A stretch of 64,000 nt of DNA from an uncultured Psychrobacter sp. (GTDB taxonomy: Bacteria > Pseudomonadota > Gammaproteobacteria > Pseudomonadales > Moraxellaceae): the NCBI RefSeq assembly GCF_947500265.1, contig NZ_CANMRN010000008.1, positions 1 to 64,000 on the forward strand, in the 5' to 3' direction. How positions within the stretch are numbered: the stretch's first letter is position 1; every line of letters starts with the position of its first letter. Made by a program: the position numbers and the translations under genes. Under the pieces are notes generated by a model. The model did not search any database. It saw only the letters and a program-made list of their open reading frames with translations, and was not told where the DNA came from. Below are positions 54,339 to 63,556 of this stretch, piece by piece.

Positions 54339-54413
54339 ATGCAGTGGACCAAACCAGCTTTTCAAGACATTCGTATCGGTTTCGAAGTGACTATGTATTT
54401 CGAAGCACGCTAA
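54339..54413 (+). CDS. pqqA: PQQ precursor peptide
   Basis: This 24-residue peptide, [20 protein letters not shown] then FEAR, is the precursor of pyrroloquinoline quinone. The Glu16 and Tyr20 of the EVTMY motif are the two residues that are cross-linked and become the cofactor. The length and the motif match the family exactly. A GGAG site stands 8 bases before the ATG. A strong hairpin terminator separates it from pqqB, so pqqA is probably made in excess over the enzymes. Confidence 0.95.
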   Translation: MQWTKPAFQDIRIGFEVTMYFEAR

Positions 54414-54436
54414 AACTCATTAGCACTCAATCCATT

Positions 54437-54470
54437 AAAAGCCCTAGATGATTAGGGCTTTTATTTTTTT
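54437..54470 (+). terminator. Terminator/attenuator between pqqA and pqqB
   Basis: AAAAGCCCTA pairs with TAGGGCTTTT around a 6-base loop and is followed by ATTTTTTT. It begins 24 bases after pqqA and ends 15 bases before pqqB, with no room for a separate strong promoter downstream of it. Confidence 0.9.
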
Positions 54471-54484
54471 GGAAATATTGATTT

Positions 54485-55396
54485 ATGTATATTCACGTTT
54501 TAGGCTCAGCTGCTGGTGGCGGTTTCCCGCAGTGGAACTGTAACTGCGATAATTGCCACGGTGTGCGTCAAGGCACGATTCAGGCAAAAACCCGCACCCA
54601 ATCTTCGATAGCCATATCAGAAAATGGTGTGGATTGGATCTTATTCAACGCATCCCCTGATATCCGCCAACAATTATTTGAGTTCAAGGCGGCACAGCCA
54701 GCACGTCAATTGAGAGATACAGGTATCACCAATGTAGTCTTAATGGACAGTCAACTTGACCATACGACGGGGCTATTGACCCTGCGTGAAGGTTGTCCAA
54801 TTCCTGTTTGGTGTACTGACATGGTCTATCAAGATCTAACAACAGGATTTCCTCTCTTTAATATGTTAAAGCACTGGAATGGCGGCTTGCAATATAATCA
54901 AATTGATCCAGAAAAGACGTTTAAGATTGAAGGATTTGACAATTTAGAATTGACGCCTTTAGTAATTAGAAGCTCTGCACCGCCCTACTCTCCGCACCGC
55001 AACGACCCGCATGATGGCGACAATATTGCCCTGATTGTAAAAGACTTAAAAACACAAAAACAACTATTTTATGCGCCAGGTCTCGGTAAAATTGACGAGC
55101 AAGTGATGCAGATTATGAAAAGCTCTGATTGCGTAATGATTGACGGTACGCTCTGGACTGACAATGAAATGCAAGAATGCGGCGTCGGTACGAAGACCGG
55201 CCAAGACATGGGGCATTTACATATTAGTGGTGAAGATGGCTCGCTGCATTATCTAGATCAGCTCGATAACGCTCGTAAGGTGCTGATCCATATCAATAAC
55301 ACCAACCCGATATTGAATGAACAGTCTGAACAGGCTGCGACATTAAAACAACATGGTGTTGAAGTAGCATTTGATGGTATGCAGATTGAGCTTTAA
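54485..55396 (+). CDS. pqqB: PQQ biosynthesis protein PqqB
   Basis: This metallo-beta-lactamase-fold protein, proposed to be an oxygenase/hydroxylase acting on the cross-linked Glu-Tyr during PQQ formation, has 303 residues. It has [21 protein letters not shown] (about 3-23) with the family's structural Cys cluster, [18 protein letters not shown] with metal-binding Asp/His, and [12 protein letters not shown]. The distal [10 protein letters not shown] segment is also typical. It follows the terminator after pqqA. Confidence 0.95.
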   Translation: MYIHVLGSAAGGGFPQWNCNCDNCHGVRQGTIQAKTRTQSSIAISENGVDWILFNASPDIRQQLFEFKAAQPARQLRDTGITNVVLMDSQLDHTTGLLTLREGCPIPVWCTDMVYQDLTTGFPLFNMLKHWNGGLQYNQIDPEKTFKIEGFDNLELTPLVIRSSAPPYSPHRNDPHDGDNIALIVKDLKTQKQLFYAPGLGKIDEQVMQIMKSSDCVMIDGTLWTDNEMQECGVGTKTGQDMGHLHISGEDGSLHYLDQLDNARKVLIHINNTNPILNEQSEQAATLKQHGVEVAFDGMQIEL

Positions 55397-55438
55397 GACA
55401 AACGGTAAGGCAAAGATAGCAATCGTAAGGTGAGAACA

Positions 55439-56197
55439 ATGCAAGAAAAAAACACAGCGCTAAGCCCAGAAGCGTTTGAACAAGCGATTATGGCCAAGGG
55501 TCAGTATTATCATATTTACCATCCTTTTCATATCATGATGCATGAAGGCAAAGCGACCCAGCAGCAGATCCAAGCGTGGGTCGCTAACCGTTTTTATTAT
55601 CAGATCAACATCCCATTGAAAGACGCAGCCATTATGGCAAACTGTCCTGATCAGCGCGTACGTCAAGAATGGATCCAGCGCATGATTGATCAAGATGGCG
55701 TATATCCTGACGGCGGTGGTCGTGAAGCGTGGTTGGGTCTGGCAGAAGCAGTTGGTTTGACCCGTGAGCAGGTAATTTCTGAAGAGCTAGTGCTACCGGG
55801 TGTGCGTTTTGCCGTCGATGCTTATGTGAACTTTGCACGGCGTACCTCATGGCGAGAAGCCGCCAGTAGCTCACTGACTGAGCTGTTTGCCCCGCAGATT
55901 CACCAGTCACGTTTAGAGTCCTGGCCCAAGCATTATCCTTGGATAAAGGAGCAAGGCTATACCTATTTCCGCTCACGCTTGAGTCAAGCGCGCCGAGATG
56001 TTGAGCATGGTCTGACCATCACACTCGACTCATTCAAAACAGCCGAGCAGCAAGAACGCATGCTTGAGATATTACAATTTAAACTCGATATTTTGTGGAC
56101 GATATTGGACGCCTTGAGCCTAGCCTATGTGCATAATCAAGCCCCTTATCAAAGTGTTACCACTGACAATGTCTGGCATAAAGGATTGTTCAAATGA
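55439..56197 (+). CDS. pqqC: Pyrroloquinoline-quinone synthase
   Basis: PqqC is a cofactor-free oxidase that performs the last ring closure and eight-electron oxidation to PQQ. From the ATG at 55439 (AAGGTGAG site, 252 aa) the helical protein has [39 protein letters not shown] and FVDAY-type segments ([13 protein letters not shown]), which make up the active-site pocket. The GTG at 55430 falls inside the ribosome site and is rejected. Its stop overlaps the pqqD start by 4 bases. Confidence 0.95.
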   Translation: MQEKNTALSPEAFEQAIMAKGQYYHIYHPFHIMMHEGKATQQQIQAWVANRFYYQINIPLKDAAIMANCPDQRVRQEWIQRMIDQDGVYPDGGGREAWLGLAEAVGLTREQVISEELVLPGVRFAVDAYVNFARRTSWREAASSSLTELFAPQIHQSRLESWPKHYPWIKEQGYTYFRSRLSQARRDVEHGLTITLDSFKTAEQQERMLEILQFKLDILWTILDALSLAYVHNQAPYQSVTTDNVWHKGLFK

Positions 56198-56490
56198 GTA
56201 TACCTGCTAGTTTACCTGAGCTGAATCAATCCATCGTACCGGTATGGCGTCACGGTTATCGTTTTCAGTTTGAGCCAGCGCAAAACGCGTATGTCTTGCT
56301 CTACCCTGAGGGTATGATTAAGCTCAATGACAGTGCCAGCATCATTGGGCAACATATTGATGGTCAAGCGTCCATTGCTGATATTATCCAAAAGGTGCAA
56401 GCTATGTTTGGCGATATTCCCGAAATCGAGCAAGACATCATCGAATATATGCTGGTCGCCCAGCGTGAACATTGGATTGATTTAGTATGA
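56194..56490 (+). CDS. pqqD: PqqA chaperone PqqD
   Basis: This 98-residue RiPP recognition element binds the PqqA peptide and presents it to PqqE. It shows [24 protein letters not shown] and ISI-type helix residues [14 protein letters not shown], the standard PqqD layout. Starts overlap at both ends (ATGA with pqqC and with pqqE), ensuring balanced production of the complex. Confidence 0.95.
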   Translation: MSIPASLPELNQSIVPVWRHGYRFQFEPAQNAYVLLYPEGMIKLNDSASIIGQHIDGQASIADIIQKVQAMFGDIPEIEQDIIEYMLVAQREHWIDLV

Positions 56491-57659
56491 CTGCGCCAGT
56501 CGGGCTACCGCTATGGCTGCTTGCTGAGCTAACCTATCGCTGCCCCTTACAATGCCCTTATTGCTCAAACCCTATTGACTATGCTCAGTATAAAGAAGAG
56601 CTAACGACAGAGGAATGGTTTGATGTCTTTGATCAGGCGCGGCAAATGGGTGCGGTGCAGCTTGGCTTTTCTGGCGGTGAGCCACTGGTTCGTCAAGACC
56701 TAGAAGAGCTGGTCGCTTATGCGCACAATCAAGGTTTTTATACTAACTTGATTACGTCAGGTATGGGATTGACCGAAGCTCGGATTGCGCGTTTAAAAGA
56801 AGCAGGTCTTCAGCATATTCAAATTAGCTTTCAAGCCAGTGATCCTACGGTCAACAATGCCTTGGCAGGTTCAAAGCATGCCTTTGAGCAAAAGTATGAG
56901 ATGTCACGTCTGGTCAAACAGTACGACTATCCGATGGTGCTCAATTTTGTCATTCATCGGCAAAACATCGATCAGATTGATCAGATTATTGATCTCTGCT
57001 TAGAGCTGGAAGCCGACACGGTCGAGCTAGCTATTTGTCAGTTTTATGGTTGGGCGTTTGAGAACATAGAGGGTTTACTACCAACCAAAGCGCAAGTGGT
57101 CCGAGCCGAACGCATTACCAATGAATACCGTAAGCAGATTGAAGAACGTGGTATCAAATGCAAACTTATTTTTGTGGTGCCTGATTATTATGAAGAACGT
57201 CCAAAGCCCTGTATGGATGGCTGGGGCAAGATTTTCTTAACAGTGGCACCAGACGGTACAGCCCTACCTTGCCATGCTGCCAGACAAATGCCAATACAGT
57301 TTCCTAATGTACGACATACACCACTGTCGGATATTTGGTATGAATCTGCGAGCTTCAATCAGTTTCGCGGTGACGATTGGATGCCCGATATGTGCCAAAG
57401 CTGCCCAGATAAAGAGCGCGATTATGGCGGCTGCCGTTGCCAAGCGTTTATGCTAACTGGGGATGCCAAAAACGCCGATCCTGTCTGTGGCAAATCGCCT
57501 TATCACTACCTTATTGAGGAGGCACGTATCAACAGCGAGACGCCTGTACCTTTTGAAGAACTGCGCTTTCGCAATCCAAAAAACTCTAAGTCACTGAGTA
57601 ACAAACAGCTGAATAAAGAAAAATTGATTCCTACTCGTATGGTAACAGGTGAAATATGA
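56487..57659 (+). CDS. pqqE: Radical SAM enzyme PqqE
   Basis: PqqE forms the carbon-carbon bond between Glu16 and Tyr20 of PqqA. The 390-residue protein has the radical SAM cysteines in [11 protein letters not shown] (about 18-28), [13 protein letters not shown], and the C-terminal SPASM auxiliary-cluster cysteines in [24 protein letters not shown] and NADPVCGK. Its stop overlaps the dipeptidase start. It ends with a Lys/Asn-rich tail of about 25 residues ([16 protein letters not shown]) that looks longer than usual. Confidence 0.95.
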   Translation: MTAPVGLPLWLLAELTYRCPLQCPYCSNPIDYAQYKEELTTEEWFDVFDQARQMGAVQLGFSGGEPLVRQDLEELVAYAHNQGFYTNLITSGMGLTEARIARLKEAGLQHIQISFQASDPTVNNALAGSKHAFEQKYEMSRLVKQYDYPMVLNFVIHRQNIDQIDQIIDLCLELEADTVELAICQFYGWAFENIEGLLPTKAQVVRAERITNEYRKQIEERGIKCKLIFVVPDYYEERPKPCMDGWGKIFLTVAPDGTALPCHAARQMPIQFPNVRHTPLSDIWYESASFNQFRGDDWMPDMCQSCPDKERDYGGCRCQAFMLTGDAKNADPVCGKSPYHYLIEEARINSETPVPFEELRFRNPKNSKSLSNKQLNKEKLIPTRMVTGEI

Positions 57660-58711
57660 ATGCTAATAATAAGCCTCTCATATTTGATGGACATAATGAT
57701 CTGTTGACTCGCCTTTGGCTAAGTTCAGCTGCCGATCCGGTACATGACTTTATTTATGGCGCGTTACCGGGACATTTGGATTTACAACGCTGCAAAGAAG
57801 CAAATTGGATGGGCGGATTATTTTCTATTTTCCTGCCGCCCTACGCTTATGTGAAAAACAACCATCCTGACAAATTAGCCAACCCATCACATTCAGATTT
57901 TACTCCGCAAGAAATCGTCGATATCTGCTGTGCGCAATTGAAACTAGCCCAGCAACTACAGGCAAGATCTGACGGTCAGATTCAGATTTGCACCTCGTTA
58001 GAACAAATTCAGGCCTGTCAGCAGAATAAGCAACTGGGCATTGTATTGCATTTGGAAGGTGCTGAGTTTTTAGCCATACAGCCTGACCTGCTGGATGTGT
58101 TTTATGAGGCAGGACTCAGAAGCATTGGCCCACTATGGAATAGAAAGAGCCTCTTCGGTGATGGCTTAAATGCGTCTTTTCCACACTCTCCAGATACTGG
58201 ATCTGGGCTGACTGCTCAAGGCAAAGACCTCATTCTTAAGTGCAGTGAAAAGCATATGCTGATCGATGTGTCGCATATGAATGAACGCGCTTTCTGGGAT
58301 ACGCTAGAGATTGCCTGCCAGCCGATTGTTGCGACACATTCAAACGCACATACTCTCTGTCCGCAAGCAAGAAACCTAACCGATCAACAACTGGCTGCCA
58401 TCAAACAAAATGGTGGTATGGTTGGGGTGAATTTTGATGTGGCGTTTCTTCGTGCAGATGGGCAACGTAATACGCAAACCTCACTTGATGTGATTGTTGA
58501 TCATCTTGATTATCTGATCGACCATCTAGGCGAAGATCACGTTGGGTTTGGCTCTGATTTCGATGGTTGCCTACTGCCTGATGAGTTATCTGATATCAGT
58601 CAAATCTCTATGTTGATTGAGCGAATGCAACAACGCCATTTCTCTGATCAACTTATTGAAAAGGTGACGTCAAAAAACTGGTTTACGGTACTTGATAAGG
58701 TATGGCAATAA
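57656..58711 (+). CDS. M19 renal-dipeptidase-family protein of the pqq operon
   Basis: This 351-residue zinc dipeptidase has metal ligands in [11 protein letters not shown] (His-x-Asp), HLEGAEF (Glu), [24 protein letters not shown] and FGSDFDG. M19 members cleave dipeptides with D-amino acids or dehydropeptides. The 4-base overlap with pqqE and the same arrangement in other gammaproteobacterial pqq operons suggest that it trims the PqqA remnant flanking the cross-linked residues. No pqqF-type M16 protease gene lies in the window, so the first cleavage must be encoded elsewhere. Confidence 0.92.
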   Translation: MNANNKPLIFDGHNDLLTRLWLSSAADPVHDFIYGALPGHLDLQRCKEANWMGGLFSIFLPPYAYVKNNHPDKLANPSHSDFTPQEIVDICCAQLKLAQQLQARSDGQIQICTSLEQIQACQQNKQLGIVLHLEGAEFLAIQPDLLDVFYEAGLRSIGPLWNRKSLFGDGLNASFPHSPDTGSGLTAQGKDLILKCSEKHMLIDVSHMNERAFWDTLEIACQPIVATHSNAHTLCPQARNLTDQQLAAIKQNGGMVGVNFDVAFLRADGQRNTQTSLDVIVDHLDYLIDHLGEDHVGFGSDFDGCLLPDELSDISQISMLIERMQQRHFSDQLIEKVTSKNWFTVLDKVWQ

Positions 58712-58793
58712 TTACAATACCCATCAAGCAATTACTGTCTAGGGACTACTGTTTTGCTCGTCTGATCAAACAGGGTAATCATTAGCTTTCGTT

Positions 58794-59708
58794 TTACCTT
58801 AATACCTGCTCTACTCGTTCAATCAAGTATTCTTTGACCGCATTAAACAATGGATCGATTAAGCGCCGTTCTGGACAAATCAAATATAGTGGATAGTTGG
58901 CCACTTGCCAGCCGTCCAACTCTACTTCAACCAGTCTCCCTGCCTTTAAATCGCCGGCGATATCTAACTGAGACTTTAATGCGATGCCTTTACCCGCGAC
59001 TGCCCAGCGGCGTACAACGTCACCGTCTTTACTTCTGCGATTGCCATCCACGGCCACACGTTTAGTCTTTCCCGCTTTCTCAAAAGTCCACTCGCTCAAA
59101 TACTTTTCATCATGACCCAAACGTAAGCAATTATGCTGCGATAAATCTTCCGGCATTTTTGGGATACCAATATCCTTATCAATTTTGCTCAAATACTCCT
59201 TTGACGCACACAATATAGGACGATTATTCAACACTATGGGTAATGCGACCAGTGACGAATCTTTGGGTGCGCCGTAACGTAGTGCCAAATCAATCTGCTG
59301 ACCGTACAAGTCCACATAGCTGTCAGACATATGTAGCTGCACCGTCACTTTTGGGTGAATGTCTATAAAATCGTCCAACCAAGGCAAAATTAGGTTTCGA
59401 CCCAAATCTGATGATGCCGACAGCCGAATTGTACCCGTCAGCTCAGCATCATTGTCATGTAGTCCTGCATAAGCATTGTCTAAGATAGCCACCGCATCTC
59501 GGCAATGCTTTAAATATTGTTCACCCTTGCTAGTTAAACGCAGCCTACGAGTAGAGCGAACAAACAACACCGTCTCAATTTCCGCTTCTAATCGCTTGAC
59601 CGCTGCACTCACAACGGCAGGCGATAGATCTAAGTGCCGAGCACAGGCAGATAGGCTACCCAAGCGAGCGGTCTCAATAAAAATACGTAGATCCTGCAAA
59701 TTTTTCAT
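58794..59708 (-). CDS. LysR-family regulator
   Basis: This 304-residue regulator starts at the ATG at 59708, for which the AAGG site is well spaced. HTH residues are about 1-60 (LGSLSACARHLDLSPAVVSAAVKRLE), followed by RSTRRLRLTSKGEQYLKHC and the effector domain from 88. It is divergent from the 2-oxoglutarate oxygenase gene over a 175-base gap, its most likely target. Convergent to the pqq operon, it does not appear to control it. The inducer is unknown. Confidence 0.87.
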   Translation of the reverse strand: MKNLQDLRIFIETARLGSLSACARHLDLSPAVVSAAVKRLEAEIETVLFVRSTRRLRLTSKGEQYLKHCRDAVAILDNAYAGLHDNDAELTGTIRLSASSDLGRNLILPWLDDFIDIHPKVTVQLHMSDSYVDLYGQQIDLALRYGAPKDSSLVALPIVLNNRPILCASKEYLSKIDKDIGIPKMPEDLSQHNCLRLGHDEKYLSEWTFEKAGKTKRVAVDGNRRSKDGDVVRRWAVAGKGIALKSQLDIAGDLKAGRLVEVELDGWQVANYPLYLICPERRLIDPLFNAVKEYLIERVEQVLR

Positions 59709-59883
59709 CGTCATGCCTTCGTTCAATTAGCGTCTAACTTAGCAACCACCATCGCTTGCTGTTGCTAGCCTCATCATTATATAAAAATTATTGAAACTGT
59801 TTCTCTAAACCTGCTGATTATCAAAATCATTAATTATAGTAGCATGCACCTATAAGATTTACTCACACATTTGGAGAGACACG

Positions 59884-60858
59884 ATGGATACTATAATACG
59901 GCCTACGAGCACACAGGATACTCAACACCATAGCCACCATGATGGAGATAATCAACAGAGCGCACTACAGCAAGCACGCAACTTACCACTACCTTCAAAA
60001 TCAGACATGCTTAGACGTGCACCATCGGTAGAGCGTTTCTGGCATCAAAACAGCCAGTTACTAGAGCAAGCATGGGCAGAGTGGGAAACCACTGAGCATG
60101 ACTTGCCTGTACTTGATGACTCATTATTTGATCCAACTCTACGTGATGCAGTGACGCAAGCATGGCGCACTCCTTCTACGGAGACGGCTGTTAAAAGTTT
60201 ATGGCAAGAGATACTACCTGACGTATATCAGGGGCAACTCTTTGACCCAGCACAACTATCAACACTGCGCCGTTATTTGCAAGCAATCGCAGACGCTAAC
60301 ATTCCCATACGTCCTCCTTATGGTATTGCATTGAACAGTAATGGGGCCATGCTAGATGCGCGCTCGCTAGGCTATCTGGCCACCCCTAATTTTCAGGCGT
60401 TTTATCATAGAGTCATGAATCAATATATGCGCCCTATCGCTCGGTTATTATTTGCCAATGTTTATGGCTATGACACTCAGACCTTTGGGTTCTCGATTCA
60501 ATACCAGCCGGCAGGCGACACATCGCTACAACTTCATACTGATGCTTCAGCGGTGACGATGAATATTAACCTAAATTTGCCAGGCGAAGACTTTACTGGA
60601 TCAGAAGTTGACTTTGTCGATCGCCATTTAGGGCAAACCAAACGTGCCATCTTTAAACCTGGCATGGCGATTATTCATAGAGGCTCGGTGCCGCACGCCG
60701 CACACCCAATCACCAGTGGCAAACGTACCAATATGGTGCTTTGGCTATATGGCGATAATATGCAAGTACCACGAGGAGTTGGGCTTAATAGTCATATTGA
60801 TGCCAATCAACGTTGGACTGCTACGCACAGCCAGCCTGATAATTTCGCGCCGTTTTAA
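59884..60858 (+). CDS. 2-oxoglutarate/Fe(II) oxygenase (prolyl-4-hydroxylase-like fold)
   Basis: This 324-residue protein has a catalytic C-terminal double-stranded beta-helix: His218-x-Asp220 (LQLHTDASAV), His271 (SVPHAAHPI) and Arg281 (SGKRTN), the latter spaced 10 residues from the His as in the prolyl hydroxylase group. The N-terminal 30 residues are His/Gln rich (QHHSHHDGDNQQ). The middle region (40-200) is helical and unlike known substrate domains. The substrate is unknown; amino-acid or small-molecule hydroxylation is possible. The GGAGAG site precedes the ATG. It is unrelated to the TauD/TfdA enzyme at 7.8 kb. Confidence 0.82.
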   Translation: MDTIIRPTSTQDTQHHSHHDGDNQQSALQQARNLPLPSKSDMLRRAPSVERFWHQNSQLLEQAWAEWETTEHDLPVLDDSLFDPTLRDAVTQAWRTPSTETAVKSLWQEILPDVYQGQLFDPAQLSTLRRYLQAIADANIPIRPPYGIALNSNGAMLDARSLGYLATPNFQAFYHRVMNQYMRPIARLLFANVYGYDTQTFGFSIQYQPAGDTSLQLHTDASAVTMNINLNLPGEDFTGSEVDFVDRHLGQTKRAIFKPGMAIIHRGSVPHAAHPITSGKRTNMVLWLYGDNMQVPRGVGLNSHIDANQRWTATHSQPDNFAPF

Positions 60859-61126
60859 GATGAGTTTATGCGTTTAATGGATTTATCAATTGATAAATAA
60901 CCTTTAAACAGATTAAAAACGCCATATTATCAAAATAATATTGAAAGTATTTACTCTTATAGCTAGTGGTTCTAATGTATGAACTTTACTATTATGAGTC
61001 ATCACTAGGACGGACTAATCAGTTAACTTAACGATGAACGCTAAGGATTGAGTGGCACCGTTTGTTAAATCCATTTGTATTACCAGCTGACTAAAAAACT
61101 GAAACTTACTTTACTTAAGGACAATC

Positions 61127-61783
61127 ATGAAAACCATTAATGAAGCACTAAACTGGCGTTACAGCACCAAAGTATTTGATGCCAATAAAAAGATATCTGC
61201 TGAAGATTTTGAGCAGATTAAAGACATGCTACAGATGAGTCCATCAAGTACCAATATTCAACCATGGAGCTTTGTCATTGCAGATGATGATGCAGGCAAA
61301 GCACGCATTGCCAAAAGCACGCAAGGCGCCTTTCATTTTAATACACCTAAAGTCCTAGATGCCTCACACGTGGTGGTTTTCTGTACTCGTATCCATGCCG
61401 ACGATGAATACATGCAGGCGGTGTTAGAAAAAGAAGATCAAGATGGTCGCTATGCGCAGCCAGAATTCAAAGCACAGATGCATCAAGGTCGCCAATTGTT
61501 CTTAGATATGCATCGATTCGATACCAAAGATGAGCCACATTGGCTTTCCAAACAGGTATATCTCAACATGGGCGGGGTACTATTGGGCAGCGCGCTTTTG
61601 GGTATTGATACCGTCCCTATGGAAGGCGTTGATTTACAGGCGCTTGATACAGAGTTCGACTTACGTAGCAAAGGATATTCTGCTGTGGCAGTGGTATCGT
61701 TTGGCTACCGCAGCGATGATGACTTTAACGCCAAAATACCTAAATCGCGCTTGAGTGAAGAGACTATTTTTATTAAGGCTTAA
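61127..61783 (+). CDS. Oxygen-insensitive NAD(P)H nitroreductase (NfsB-like)
   Basis: This FMN-dependent nitroreductase has 218 residues, NfsB/dihydropteridine-reductase length. FMN-contact segments are WRYSTKVFD (about 9-17), MSPSSTNIQPWSFV (about 34-47), and LSKQVYLNMGGVLLGSALLGIDTVPMEG with the second binding strand; it ends AVAVVSFGYRSDDDF. These enzymes reduce quinones and nitroaromatics. It is transcribed alone behind an AAGGA site, downstream of the oxygenase. Confidence 0.92.
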   Translation: MKTINEALNWRYSTKVFDANKKISAEDFEQIKDMLQMSPSSTNIQPWSFVIADDDAGKARIAKSTQGAFHFNTPKVLDASHVVVFCTRIHADDEYMQAVLEKEDQDGRYAQPEFKAQMHQGRQLFLDMHRFDTKDEPHWLSKQVYLNMGGVLLGSALLGIDTVPMEGVDLQALDTEFDLRSKGYSAVAVVSFGYRSDDDFNAKIPKSRLSEETIFIKA

Positions 61784-61955
61784 GCAATCACTAAGCGAAG
61801 TCTAAACATTATCAAATGGTCAATAAGCATAATTTTAGCGTTGCTATTGGCCGTTTGAGTTTCTGCTATAGATTTTCTGACGTTTTTTAATAATATTTCT
61901 TATTAATTTACTGTATTGCTTTTAAAATAAACATAAATAATAACTGGAGCCGACG

Positions 61956-62345
61956 ATGAATTTGGCAAACAATAAAAAGAATGCTATCGCGTTCTATAAG
62001 ACCGCTTACGAGGGTAATCCACAAAAGGCCGTCGCTGATTATGTGGGCGATGATTATATTCAACATAATCCCGCCGTAGCCAATGGTAAATCAGGATTTA
62101 TTGAATACTTTGAACGGATGCAAGCACAGTATCCGAATAAGTCAATTGAGTTTGTACGTTGTATCGCTGAAGATGACTTAGTCTCATTGCATACCCATCA
62201 AGTCTGGCATAACGAAAATAAAACCATCGATGAGTTCGTGACGATGGATTTCTTTCGATTTGATGATAGTGGGAAAATTGTCGAGCATTGGGATTCTATC
62301 CAACAAATACCAAAAGATTCTGCTAATGATCAAACCATGTATTAG
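61956..62345 (+). CDS. SnoaL-like (NTF2-fold) protein
   Basis: This 129-residue single-domain protein of the nuclear-transport-factor-2 superfamily has KNAIAFYKTAYEGNPQKAVADYVGDDYIQHNP at the N-terminus, then GFIEYFERM, LVSLHTHQVW and FFRFDDSGKIVEHWDSIQ. These are the marks of the group annotated as SnoaL-like or predicted aldol-condensation enzymes. The function is unproven. It has a GGAG site and lies 172 bases after the nitroreductase. Confidence 0.85.
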   Translation: MNLANNKKNAIAFYKTAYEGNPQKAVADYVGDDYIQHNPAVANGKSGFIEYFERMQAQYPNKSIEFVRCIAEDDLVSLHTHQVWHNENKTIDEFVTMDFFRFDDSGKIVEHWDSIQQIPKDSANDQTMY

Positions 62346-62515
62346 TTCATATATATAGAGAGGTGACAATCCCTTTTATGCGTAATCAGACTGTGCATAA
62401 TCTACGCCTTTAATCCTTAATCATAGTAGTAATAGAGACCTATTGGCTAACGTTAACATTAGAGCCGTCGTAAGATATTTCCTATCTATTAATATCCTAG
62501 TTTATGAGTTTCTTG

Positions 62516-63409
62516 CTACCAATAAGGCGAACGCTTTATTTCTTCGGCAAGAAAATCAATAAACTTTCTTTGTAGTGGTGTCACCTGCTTTCGATTGGCA
62601 TAAACCACATAAACACCCAAGGTTTTGGGTTTCCATTCAGGCAATAACTCAATAAGTTGTCCAGATGCAATCAAAGATTTGACTGCGCCAGATGGCTGTA
62701 AGCTGATCCCATGTCCACGCAACGTGGCAGAGAGCAAGACTTCAGAGATATTGGCGCTGATATTGCCAGAGATAGGAACAGACTCTGGACCATTTGGCCC
62801 ATCAAACACCCATGCCGACCGTCCAAAATACGCAAATGATAGACAGTTGTGATGTACAAGCGACTGTACATCTGTAGGTCTGCCACGACTTTGTAAATAT
62901 TCAGGTGCAGCGCATACGATAGAGTGGCACTCACCGATACGTCTGGCAACGACATTTGGCTCCAAGTCATTGGTGATACGAATCGCCAAGTCAATACGGG
63001 CATCAACTAAATTGACTGAATCATCAGTGGTAAGAATATCAATTGCTGTTTGAGGCCAGTGAGAAACAAAGCGACCAACCACATCCATCAAAAGGCTATC
63101 AATCAGCGAAAAGCTGGCAGTGATTCGCAGCTGACCTTTTAGCTCCAAAGTATTCTGATTGCGTATCTGATCCAACGAGTCGGTCAATCCAAGCAACTGG
63201 TACGCCACCTCAAGAGTCTGCTCACCAGGTGCAGTGAGGCTCAGACTTCGAGTCGTGCGATGTAATAAGCGCATATCCATCCAACTCTCAAGCTCTGTCA
63301 GATAGCGCGTTACCTTAGCTCTAGACATGTCTAAATTGTCCGCGGCACGGCTCAAGCTACCTTGTTCAACGATCGTAACAAACACCTGCAACGCGGTCAG
63401 CCTATCCAT
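62516..63409 (-). CDS. LysR-family regulator
   Basis: This 297-residue regulator has HTH residues about 1-60 (GSLSRAADNLDMSRAKVTRYLTELE), RTTRSLSLTAPGEQ, and an effector domain from about 92 with DDSVNLVDARIDLAIRI. The Arg/Lys recognition helix SRAKVTR is characteristic of a subgroup often linked to exporters or oxidoreductases. It is divergent over 147 bases from the MBL-fold gene at the right edge, the likely target. An AAGGATGGAG site precedes the ATG. Confidence 0.88.
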   Translation of the reverse strand: MDRLTALQVFVTIVEQGSLSRAADNLDMSRAKVTRYLTELESWMDMRLLHRTTRSLSLTAPGEQTLEVAYQLLGLTDSLDQIRNQNTLELKGQLRITASFSLIDSLLMDVVGRFVSHWPQTAIDILTTDDSVNLVDARIDLAIRITNDLEPNVVARRIGECHSIVCAAPEYLQSRGRPTDVQSLVHHNCLSFAYFGRSAWVFDGPNGPESVPISGNISANISEVLLSATLRGHGISLQPSGAVKSLIASGQLIELLPEWKPKTLGVYVVYANRKQVTPLQRKFIDFLAEEIKRSPYW

Positions 63410-63556
63410 CTCTCCATCCTTATTTGCGCGAAAACTGAAACAGTAAATGCCGAATTATAGCGTATTTAAACGAAATACAATCGAATAGAATAGCCATTAA
63501 CAACGAATACCGCTATTAACGCGGTCTATTTACTCAAACGAAAATATAGGTGAATT

